Shown here in pieces: positions 1 through 5,596 of a stretch of 6,958 bases of DNA (position 1 is its first letter; every line of letters begins with the position of its first letter). The notes beneath the pieces are model-generated. The model worked only from the letters and a program-made list of their open reading frames with translations, did no database searches and had not been told where the DNA came from. The position numbers were made by a program, and so were the translations under genes. The DNA is from Alphaproteobacteria bacterium (GTDB taxonomy: Bacteria; Pseudomonadota; Alphaproteobacteria; Rhizobiales; Xanthobacteraceae): positions 1-6,958 of the forward strand of contig VAZS01000027.1 in NCBI GenBank assembly GCA_005884855.1. The letters are read 5' to 3'.

Positions 1-85
1 CGAGGATTTCCTGTACTTCAGACTCCGTAAGGAACGATACCATAATGTCGCAGTCGCCCACCGGACAATGCACGGAATAGGACAT
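1..85 (-). CDS. Possible 5' end of an unrecognised gene, running off the left edge
   Basis: Reading leftward from an ATG at 85-83, the frame stays open for 28 codons to the window edge. The peptide begins MSYSVHCPVGDCDIMVSF and continues with an acidic stretch ending in EVQEIL. An in-frame TAA lies about 50 bases upstream of the ATG, so the gene would have to begin close to here. The ribosome-binding site is poor: only a GGGG run about ten bases upstream. The two cysteines and the mixed hydrophobic/acidic composition look protein-like, but 28 residues are too few to assign a family. It could be a chance open frame. I do not recognise it. Confidence 0.3.
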   Translation of the reverse strand, partial: MSYSVHCPVGDCDIMVSFLTESEVQEIL

Positions 86-183
86 ACGGCCGGCCCCGAC
101 AACAACGACCGGTTGAACTGGTGAATCGCGTGTTTAATGAGTTCGTTCGATTTTTCATTAATCTCAGGCGGTCTCAGTTTTAT

Positions 184-402
184 TCAGAATCCGACCGGCG
201 CCGCGAGACGCCCGATGTGCGAGCGCCCGATTCGTTCACCATCTCGCGCGAGGAATTTCACGTCGGCATGACTGGCATGGCAGTAGCCGCCGCTCGTGAG
301 AACAGCGCCGCATTTGTTGCAGTGGTGCGGATCAGATTTTCGCAGCCGAGAAGTGCGACAATGCCGCGGGTTTAAAAGGCTTTCTGCGGGGTCGTTTAGG
401 TT
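184..402 (-). other. Cysteine-rich open stretch without a start codon, possible gene remnant
   Basis: On the minus strand a frame ending in TGA at 186-184 reads as a protein-like segment. It contains HCNKCGAVLTSGGYCHASH, a C-x2-C-x9-C-x3-H arrangement resembling a zinc-binding knuckle, followed by a basic/polar tail (about DVKFLARDGERIG) ending in APVGF. The frame stays open far upstream, but only as a shadow of the neighbouring dehydrogenase. I found no ATG, GTG or TTG with a ribosome-binding site between about 360 and 450. This could be the 3' remnant of a decayed gene, a frameshifted small gene, or chance. Positions 86-500 otherwise show nothing I can assign. The stretch 400-440 is locally AT-rich (a T run and TATTTATAAA). 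Confidence 0.22.
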
Positions 403-500
403 TGGTTTTTTGTCGCACCCGTTGATATTTATAAAGAGTTGTAGCCCTGCCACTCCTGCCAGCCTGCTCGATATTCCACTGCACTGCCCTTGCCGGCCGC

Positions 501-1268
501 TCAACTGATCGTGGCGCCGCCATCGATCACGATGGTCTGCCCGGTCGTGAAGGTGCCGGCCGCCGAGCCAAGAAACACCGCGGCGCCTGCGATTTCGTCG
601 GGGTCGCCGATGCGCGCGAGCGGCGAGCGCGCGGTCGACGCTTTCAGCGTTTCCGGATTTTCCCACAACGCCCTCGCGAAATCGGTCTTGATCAGACCCG
701 GCGCGATGCAGTTCACCCGGATATTGTGCTTGCCGTATTCGCAAGCCAAATTCCGCGCCAGTTGCATGTCGGCAGCTTTCGAGATCGCATAGGCGCCGAG
801 CACGGTCGAGCCCTTCAGGCCGCCGATCGAGGAGATGATGGTGATTGAGCCTTCCTTGCGCTCGATCATCTGCGGCACCACCAGCGAGATCAGCCAATGG
901 TTGGCGACGATGTTGTTGTCGAGGATCTTGCGAAACTGGTCGTCGGAAATTCCGGCCTGCGGTCCGTAGTAGGGATTTGACGCCGCGTTGCAGACCAGCG
1001 TGTCGATCTTGCCAAACACGCGATTGGTCTCTTCGACGAGGTGTTTCAGGTCGTCCTTGGTCGAGATATTTGCGGCGAGCGACAGTGCCACCTGTTTGCC
1101 GGCCTTGTCGTTGATTGCCTTGGCTACCTCGTCGCAAGCCTGCTGCTTGCGCGAGGAGATCACGACCTTCGCGCCGTGTTCGGCCATGCGCTCGGCGATG
1201 GCGCGGCCGATGCCGCGAGAGGAGCCAGTGATCACGGCGACTTTTCCGGACATATCAAACAGGGTCAT
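501..1268 (-). CDS. SDR family oxidoreductase, probably NADP(H)-dependent
   Basis: A 255-residue classical short-chain dehydrogenase/reductase, the usual length for the family and complete. The Rossmann glycine motif TGSSRGIG is at residues 14-21 and NAAS at 94-97. The catalytic tetrad is complete: Asn119, Ser147, Tyr160 and Lys164 (YAISK). The C-terminal APGLIKTDF and IDGG segments are typical. The second strand ends in SSRK (38-41) rather than an acidic residue, which in this family favours NADP(H); that is inference. The substrate cannot be told. The ATG at 1268 is supported by GGGAGAG (1275-1281) six bases upstream. The histidine phosphatase lies 91 bp upstream on the same strand, so co-transcription is likely. 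The protein resembles DHRS4-like carbonyl reductases and bacterial dehydrogenases found beside acyl-CoA metabolism genes, but no such neighbour is visible here. Confidence 0.93.
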   Translation of the reverse strand: MTLFDMSGKVAVITGSSRGIGRAIAERMAEHGAKVVISSRKQQACDEVAKAINDKAGKQVALSLAANISTKDDLKHLVEETNRVFGKIDTLVCNAASNPYYGPQAGISDDQFRKILDNNIVANHWLISLVVPQMIERKEGSITIISSIGGLKGSTVLGAYAISKAADMQLARNLACEYGKHNIRVNCIAPGLIKTDFARALWENPETLKASTARSPLARIGDPDEIAGAAVFLGSAAGTFTTGQTIVIDGGATIS

Positions 1269-1274
1269 ACGTTG

Positions 1275-1281
1275 CTCTCCC
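1275..1281 (-). promoter_or_regulatory. Ribosome-binding site of the minus-strand SDR
   Basis: GGGAGAG on the minus strand lies six bases before the ATG at 1268 and fixes that start codon. Confidence 0.7.
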
Positions 1282-1289
1282 AGACCCGG

Positions 1290-1303
1290 CGGCGCATGCG
1301 CCG
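1290..1303. repeat. 14-bp perfect palindrome in the phosphatase-SDR gap
   Basis: CGGCGCATGCGCCG is self-complementary. It sits 22-35 bases before the start of the minus-strand SDR, just beyond its ribosome-binding site, in the 91-bp gap after the histidine phosphatase. It could form a cruciform or be a protein-binding site. As an RNA hairpin it would have almost no loop. Its function is unknown and it may be incidental in GC-rich DNA. Confidence 0.35.
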
Positions 1304-1359
1304 GTGTTCATTTCATTTCAGCTAAGCAGCGTTCGCGCCACCGCACAACCACGGTAGCT

Positions 1360-2100
1360 TCAGCCAAATTTGCTGGCGGTGGCGATTTCCGGCCCGGCCG
1401 GCTGATGCATGGCATTGTGAGAAGGATCGGCGATCCATGGCTGCTGGTTGACCATGGGTACCCGCCAGCCGCTATGACCTGCGGTTGCGAGATAATCGAG
1501 CCGGGTCACTGAGCAATTGTCAATCGTGAAGGCGAGTCCACGGTCCGGCTGATCGCCAAGCGCGAGCCCGATCGCAGCCTTGATGGTCCCACCATGCGCC
1601 ACCGCGATGATGTCCCCGCCGGGATGTTCAGCGTTGATCCGCTCGATCGCACCGCGCACGCGATTATAGAGGTCCATAAAGCTCTCGCCGCCCGGCGCCG
1701 GGTCGTCAATCGGCGCGAACCAGTAGCTGCCGACCTCGATGGGGCGGCTGGCGAAGAAGGCCGCGCGGTTCAATCCCTGCCATTCGCCAAGATGCTGCTC
1801 GGCCAGCGCCCGCTCGTGCCGCAGGTGTTCCGGTTCTGGAAATCCCGCCGCCCAAATCGCCGAGGCAGTCTGATGCGTTCGCTTGAGATGGCTTGCATAC
1901 CAGATCGCGTTGCGCGGCAGAATTTTTCCGACTGCCTCGAACACCACGCGATCGCTGGTATCGCAGCCGATGTCCTTCTGCCCGTAGATGCAGCCGCCGT
2001 CCTCGCGCACTGGCGCGTGACGCACCCACCACCAGCGCGTCGCAACGACGCCCGCTGGAACGGCGTGTTGCGGAACGAATGGCTTGTCAGGATTGGACAT
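1360..2100 (-). CDS. Histidine phosphatase family protein
   Basis: A 246-residue protein of the histidine phosphatase (phosphoglycerate-mutase-like) superfamily, which hydrolyses phosphate esters through a phospho-histidine intermediate. The N-terminal motif is VRHAP (residues 26-30) with nucleophile His28; the Pro/Ala form rather than RHGE is common in branches such as alpha-ribazole-phosphatase-like proteins. SHLKRTHQTA (70-79) supplies the phosphate-pocket Arg74, ALAEQHLGEWQG (98-109) the likely acid Glu101, and VAHGGT (167-172) the second catalytic His169. No signal peptide or membrane segment is seen, so it is probably cytoplasmic. The ATG at 2100 has AAGGG (2109-2113) eight bases upstream. 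It is followed on the same strand by an SDR gene after 91 bp and is divergent from a second SDR. There is no cobalamin context, so alpha-ribazole phosphatase activity should not be assumed. Confidence 0.9.
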   Translation of the reverse strand: MSNPDKPFVPQHAVPAGVVATRWWWVRHAPVREDGGCIYGQKDIGCDTSDRVVFEAVGKILPRNAIWYASHLKRTHQTASAIWAAGFPEPEHLRHERALAEQHLGEWQGLNRAAFFASRPIEVGSYWFAPIDDPAPGGESFMDLYNRVRGAIERINAEHPGGDIIAVAHGGTIKAAIGLALGDQPDRGLAFTIDNCSVTRLDYLATAGHSGWRVPMVNQQPWIADPSHNAMHQPAGPEIATASKFG

Positions 2101-2285
2101 CGCTTGGACCCTTCAATACTGTTACGTGTCCTACGTCAGGGCACAGATCGCCTCAAGTGACTTCAGCGTTTGAAACGACGTTCGAAATTCCGCAAGGCGG
2201 CAAGCCTGTCGCGCGATTGGTTGGCGAAACCGGCAGCCGCTTCGCTGGAAACGCTGTAGTCATAAAGCTGCAAGGGAGAAACCTC
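2101..2285. promoter_or_regulatory. Divergent intergenic region between the phosphatase and the plus-strand SDR
   Basis: These 185 bp should contain promoters for the leftward phosphatase-SDR pair and the rightward SDR. I see no convincing -35/-10 pair for either. Two similar 9-mers, GTTTGAAAC (2168-2176) and GTTCGAAAT (2180-2188), start 12 bases apart, and each is close to self-complementary. That is a spacing at which a dimeric regulator could bind on one face of the helix. This is suggestive only. Confidence 0.35.
2273..2278 (+). promoter_or_regulatory. Ribosome-binding site deciding the plus-strand SDR start
   Basis: AGGGAG lies seven bases before the ATG at 2286. The frame is open much further upstream (to 1893), but that part is antisense to the phosphatase and has no SDR homology, so this site settles the start. 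Confidence 0.75.
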
Positions 2286-3071
2286 ATGGGCCGCCTCGAA
2301 GGCAAATCCGTCATCATCACCGGCGCAGGCAGCGGCATTGGGCGCGCGGCATCGCTGCTGTTCACCAAAGAAGGCGCCAAGCTGATCGCCGTCGACCGCA
2401 CCGAGGCTGTCAAGGATACCGCCGAGCAGGTGCGCAAAAGCGGCGGCACTGCGGAAGCGGTGATGGCCGATGCCGGCTCGGAGAAAGACGTGAAGGGCTT
2501 TATCGATAAAGCCGTGTCGGCTTACGGGCGGCTCGACGCGATCTGGGCCAATGCCGGCATTAGCGGCGGGCTGGTGCCGCTGCTCGAACAGACGGTGGAA
2601 CAGTGGCAAGAGATCCTGCGCATCAACCTGATCGGGCCGTTCCTTGCGATCAAACATTCCATGCCGCATATGATTAGGCAGAAATCCGGCGCGATCGTCT
2701 GCACAGCTTCGGTGGCTGGGTTGAAGTCCGGCGCCAGCGGTCATCCCTACGCAGCGAGCAAAGCCGGCGTGATCAGCCTGGTGCAGACCACGGCCTATTC
2801 GCTGTCGGGCACCGGCGTTCGCATCAACGCGGTATGTCCCGGCCTGATCGAGACCGGCATGACCAAACCGATCTTCGACAATGCCAAACAGCGCGGCACC
2901 GACCACAAGATCGGACAGCTCAATCCGTTGAAGCGCGCGGGCCAGCCGCACGAACTGGCGGCAATGGGATTGTTTCTGGCCAGCGATGAGGCATCCTATG
3001 TGAACGGCCAGGCAATCCCGGTCGACGGCGGCCTCACTGCGTCGATGCCTTATGCAGGCAAGCCGATTTAG
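2286..3071 (+). CDS. SDR family oxidoreductase, probably NAD(H)-dependent
   Basis: A 261-residue classical SDR, complete. The cofactor motif TGAGSGIG is at residues 12-19 and NAGIS at 89-93. The catalytic residues Asn114, Ser142, Tyr155 and Lys159 (YAASK) are all present. The C-terminal region carries CPGLIETGM and the VDGG segment near the end. Asp37 at the end of the second strand (AVDR) is the classic marker for NAD(H) preference, in contrast to the neighbouring minus-strand SDR. The substrate is unknown; the general pattern resembles 3-oxoacyl-ACP reductase, glucose dehydrogenase or cyclopentanol dehydrogenase annotations, none of which can be chosen from sequence alone. The start at 2286 is set by AGGGAG and by the homology beginning exactly there (MGRLEGKSVIITG). 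It is divergent from the phosphatase. The gene is followed by a repeat field with no further co-directional metabolic gene. Confidence 0.93.
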   Translation: MGRLEGKSVIITGAGSGIGRAASLLFTKEGAKLIAVDRTEAVKDTAEQVRKSGGTAEAVMADAGSEKDVKGFIDKAVSAYGRLDAIWANAGISGGLVPLLEQTVEQWQEILRINLIGPFLAIKHSMPHMIRQKSGAIVCTASVAGLKSGASGHPYAASKAGVISLVQTTAYSLSGTGVRINAVCPGLIETGMTKPIFDNAKQRGTDHKIGQLNPLKRAGQPHELAAMGLFLASDEASYVNGQAIPVDGGLTASMPYAGKPI

Positions 3072-3100
3072 GATTGTTGTGTCACGCACCCCACTATCGT

Positions 3101-3204
3101 CCGTCATACCCCGCGAATGCGGGGTATCCAGTACGCTGGGGCCTCTCGATTGATCACCAGCGCCTCTGGAACACTGGATCATCCGCTTTCGCGGATGATG
3201 ACAG
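3101..3204. repeat. Palindromic interspersed repeat A
   Basis: This unit begins with GTCAT (3103-3107) and closes with ATGAC (3198-3202), a self-complementary frame. Inside are a 9-bp hairpin ATACCCCGC/GCGGGGTAT (3106-3114/3119-3127, loop GAAT), a 7-bp arm ATCCAGT/ACTGGAT (3126-3132/3173-3179), and a second 9-bp hairpin ATCATCCGC/GCGGATGAT (3178-3186/3191-3199). The arrangement could form a multi-armed RNA or cruciform. It starts 30 bp after the plus-strand SDR and may stabilise or end that transcript, although no T run follows. I recall this GTCAT-CCCGC-ATCCAGT type from Bradyrhizobium genomes, where it is present in many copies. Confidence 0.7.
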
Positions 3205-3275
3205 AGAGGACGCATTGGCGCCCATTCAGTTTTCAAACAGCGACGCTGTGCGAGCAACCACCCTCGCCGTTTTCA

Positions 3276-3463
3276 CCTCGCCCCGCTTGCGGGGAGTGGT
3301 TGAGCCGAGCTCGCTCTTCCTTATCCCTCCCGCTTTAGTGGGGAGGGTCGGCCAGCGCGAAGCGGAGGCCGGGGTGGGGGCGATGAAGGATGCGCTCTCT
3401 CGGACAGCCCCCACCCGACCGGCCTGCGGCCGGCCACCCTCCCCACAAATGGGGGAGGGATGA
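3276..3463. repeat. Palindromic interspersed repeat B, G/C-run type
   Basis: A nest of G-run/C-run arms. CCCCG/CGGGG is at 3281-3285/3290-3294. CCCTCCC/GGGAGGG is at 3325-3331/3341-3347. A 10-bp arm GGGTGGGGGC/GCCCCCACCC is at 3372-3381/3407-3416. CCCTCCCC/GGGGAGGG is at 3437-3444/3452-3459. This matches the familiar interspersed sequence of alphaproteobacteria that reads like 'CCCTCCCC-ACA-GGGGAGGG'. Open frames across it on both strands are low-complexity and proline/arginine-rich, and I do not regard them as genes. Confidence 0.65.
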
Positions 3464-3473
3464 AGAGGCGCGA

Positions 3474-3506
3474 CGTCATTGCGAGCGCAAGCGAAGCAAT
3501 CCATGG
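3474..3506. repeat. Short palindromic repeat C
   Basis: The unit starts with CGTCATTGCGAGCG and contains the paired arms ATTGC/GCAAT (3478-3482/3496-3500) with an inner CGC/GCG (3486-3488/3491-3493). I recall the same 'CGTCATTGCGAGCG…GCGAAGCAATCC' unit as a very common interspersed repeat in Bradyrhizobium and relatives. No coding content is apparent. Confidence 0.6.
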
Positions 3507-3530
3507 TCCAGCGCACCGGCGGCCTTTTGT

Positions 3531-3633
3531 CGTCATTCCGGGATGGTCCGAAGGACCAGACCTCAGATGCGCAATTGCGCATCGGGGAATCTCGAGATTC
3601 CGGGTTCGCGCTGGCGCGCGCCCCGGAATGACG
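3531..3633. repeat. Palindromic repeat D with 12-bp terminal inverted repeats
   Basis: A 103-bp unit bounded by a perfect 12-bp inverted repeat, CGTCATTCCGGG (3531-3542) and CCCGGAATGACG (3622-3633). Between them lie the hairpin TGGTCC-GAA-GGACCA (3544-3558), a perfect 18-bp palindrome centred on AATT (3566-3583), and a perfect 14-bp palindrome GAATCTCGAGATTC (3587-3600). The layout suggests a branched structure with three inner arms. It may be a non-autonomous REP or MITE-like element; no transposase of its own is present. Confidence 0.68.
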
Positions 3634-3654
3634 TGCCTGGTTAAAGACACACCT

Positions 3655-3856
3655 CCGCATTCCCGCCGCGCGAAGCGCCCGAGTGATGCATGAATCTTCC
3701 GCCCCGAAAAGATGAGGGCGCAGGGAATGCCGGGTGCGCGATGCGCCCGCAGCCTCGCATGCAAAATAAAAAAGCATACGAGCATAGTCACCACGGTCAC
3801 ACCGGGTTCACCCGGCATTCCCCGCGCAATGGTTTTAACGGTTTCCTTCGTGCTCT
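3655..3856 (+). repeat. Left half of a dispersed repeat interrupted by the IS110 element
   Basis: This stretch carries a long inverted repeat, GGGAATGCCGGGTG (3723-3736) against CACCCGGCATTCCC (3809-3822), extended on the outside by GCGC/GCGC after one mismatch. It breaks off at TTCGTGCT-CT (3847-3856), where the insertion sequence begins, and continues at 5161. From memory, uninterrupted copies in Bradyrhizobium read TTCGTGCTCTCCCCGG across this point, which is exactly what joining the two flanks at the CT core gives. Small frames here (for example peptides containing TVTPGSPGIPRAMV) are often annotated as hypothetical proteins in those genomes; I consider them repeat-derived. Confidence 0.65.
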
Positions 3857-3874
3857 TGTGTCCGAAAAATCTGG

Positions 3875-3880
3875 CAGAAT
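3875..3880 (+). promoter_or_regulatory. -10-like box completed by a -35 only in the circular form
   Basis: CAGAAT matches TATAAT at four of six positions. In the excised circle, element end TTG (5158-5160), core CT and element start T (3857) make TTGCTT exactly 17 bases upstream. In the integrated copy the same -35 position reads GCTCTT, a much poorer match. The predicted start of transcription, near 3886-3887, coincides with the first stem of the bridge RNA. Junction promoters of this kind are known for IS110-family circles. The -35 itself is weak (TTG plus three mismatches). Confidence 0.5.
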
Positions 3881-3930
3881 GTGCGAACGGGCGGCTATCG
3901 ACCAACCGCCCGTCGCTGGATCTGAGCCCG

Positions 3931-3939
3931 TTCGTGCTC
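3931..3939 (+). promoter_or_regulatory. Left target guide of the bridge RNA
   Basis: TTCGTGCTC is identical to 3847-3855, the left flank of the insertion including the core C. The next base is A, whereas the core continues with T, so the match stops there. It sits in the 5' side of the internal loop of the target-binding module. Confidence 0.82.
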
Positions 3940-3956
3940 AAAGGCTGCGAGCCTGA

Positions 3957-3963
3957 CGGGGAG
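3957..3963 (+). promoter_or_regulatory. Right target guide of the bridge RNA
   Basis: CGGGGAG is the exact reverse complement of CTCCCCG (5161-5167), that is, the core CT plus five bases of right flank. The match covers exactly the right half of a 7+2+5 target. The next base out is a mismatch. Confidence 0.82.
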
Positions 3964-3967
3964 CTAG

Positions 3968-5005
<1,038 letters not shown>

Positions 5006-5160
5006 CGAGCGCGCCAACTCGCGCTCGGTCCTCGACCGAGCGCTTGCAAAGCCAAACAGAACAGCGAGCGGACGGGGTCAAGGCCGTCAGCCGCCGGAGG
5101 CGGGGGCGCGTAGCGCCAGCCTTGAGCCCGGCCGATCACTGGTCTACGTCAGCACAGTTG
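5006..5160 (+). other. Right non-coding end of the IS110 element
   Basis: Three strong hairpins occur after the transposase stop. The first is a perfect 10-bp stem GCGCTCGGTC/GACCGAGCGC with loop CTC (5021-5043). The second is CCGCC-GGA-GGCGG (5091-5103). The third is GGCGC-GTA-GCGCC (5105-5117). The last two lie inside a TCAAGGC/GCCTTGA arm (5078-5084/5119-5125). None is followed by a T run, so classical intrinsic termination is uncertain. The element ends with ACAGTTG at 5160. Confidence 0.6.
5021..5043 (+). terminator. Hairpin 15 bp after the transposase stop, possible terminator
   Basis: A perfect 10-bp GC-rich stem with a 3-base loop begins 15 bases after the TAG at 5003-5005. The following sequence, TTGCAAA, lacks a U tract. 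It may act as a transcript-end stabiliser or a weak terminator. Confidence 0.4.
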
Positions 5161-5450
5161 CTCCCCGGTGATCGGGCTTTCTTGTCACCGTCGCCAGCGT
5201 GATGAAACGCAAACTTGACGCCAGCGTCGAGGCGTCAGGACCACACGACTTCGCCGTCCGCGTCAGCACCGTTCGTCAGCGCTGCCTTCGCGTCCATCGC
5301 ATCCCGCCCCGCGTTCGTGACGATCGCGAGCCGCCCCTTTGGTAGGACGAGACGGCGCGACTAATGAAGTGATTTGCTTTGGAGAGGAACACGAATATTT
5401 TTGGAAATGGGGGTGGACAGAGAATTGCTGATTTGCCCGTCAGGCGCGGT
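5161..5450 (+). repeat. Right half of the dispersed repeat interrupted by the IS110 element
   Basis: The sequence continues from CT-CCCCGGTG through motifs I recall from intact copies in Bradyrhizobium: TTGTCACCGTCGCC (5182-5195), TTGACGCCAG, GTCAGGACCACACG, and a CATCGCATCCC/CGCGTTCGTGACGAT stretch near 5297-5325. It ends in a less GC-rich tail. No long open frame with protein character covers it. Together with the left half it makes a unit of about 490 bp, split at the IS core. Confidence 0.6.
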
Positions 5451-5451
5451 T

Positions 5452-5543
5452 CGTCATGCCCGGCCTTGTGCCGGGCATCCACGTCCTTTGTGCCGCGCAT
5501 GCGAAAGAGAACGTGGATGGCCGGGTCAAGCCCGGCCATGACG
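5452..5543. repeat. Palindromic interspersed repeat F
   Basis: The unit is framed by CGTCATG (5452-5458) and CATGACG (5537-5543). Inner arms are ATGCCCGGC/GCCGGGCAT (5456-5464/5470-5478, loop 5), TCCACGT/ACGTGGA (5478-5484/5511-5517) and ATGGCCGGG/CCCGGCCAT (5517-5525/5531-5539, loop TCAAG). This is a four-arm structure of the same general design as repeat A but with different arm sequences. I recall it as one of the commonest repeats of Bradyrhizobium genomes. Confidence 0.7.
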
Positions 5544-5547
5544 AGGA

Positions 5548-5573
5548 GTGGGTTACGGCTTCGCCTAACCCAC
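5548..5573 (-). repeat. GTGGGTTA/TAACCCAC hairpin repeat, possible terminator of the oxidoreductase gene
   Basis: GTGGGTTA (5548-5555) pairs with TAACCCAC (5566-5573), and an inner GGC/GCC (5557-5559/5563-5565) closes a TTC loop with one bulged C. On the minus strand the hairpin begins 23 bases after the stop codon of the oxidoreductase gene (5599-5597), so it could end or protect that mRNA. There is no U tract. The same hairpin occurs as an interspersed repeat in many bacteria. Confidence 0.5.
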
Positions 5574-5596
5574 CCTACGAGCTTGCCATAAAGTCC

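Noticed and set aside
296..365. Possible tRNA in the GC-rich stretch
   Set aside because: No acceptor-stem pairing or TTC-box/anticodon arm could be assembled on either strand.
184..1137. 317-residue open frame on the minus strand
   Set aside because: Most of it is an alternative frame of the minus-strand SDR, rich in Arg/Gly; only its last part (184-402) is mentioned as a possible remnant.
1893..2285. Upstream extension of the plus-strand SDR
   Set aside because: It overlaps the phosphatase in antisense, has no SDR homology, and the ATG at 2286 has a good ribosome-binding site.
2163..3257. 364-residue open frame on the minus strand
   Set aside because: A shadow of the plus-strand SDR, whose complete SDR motifs and ribosome-binding site decide the strand.
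3101..3640. CRISPR array
   Set aside because: The repeated units are palindromic, of different sequence and unequal length, with no regular spacers.
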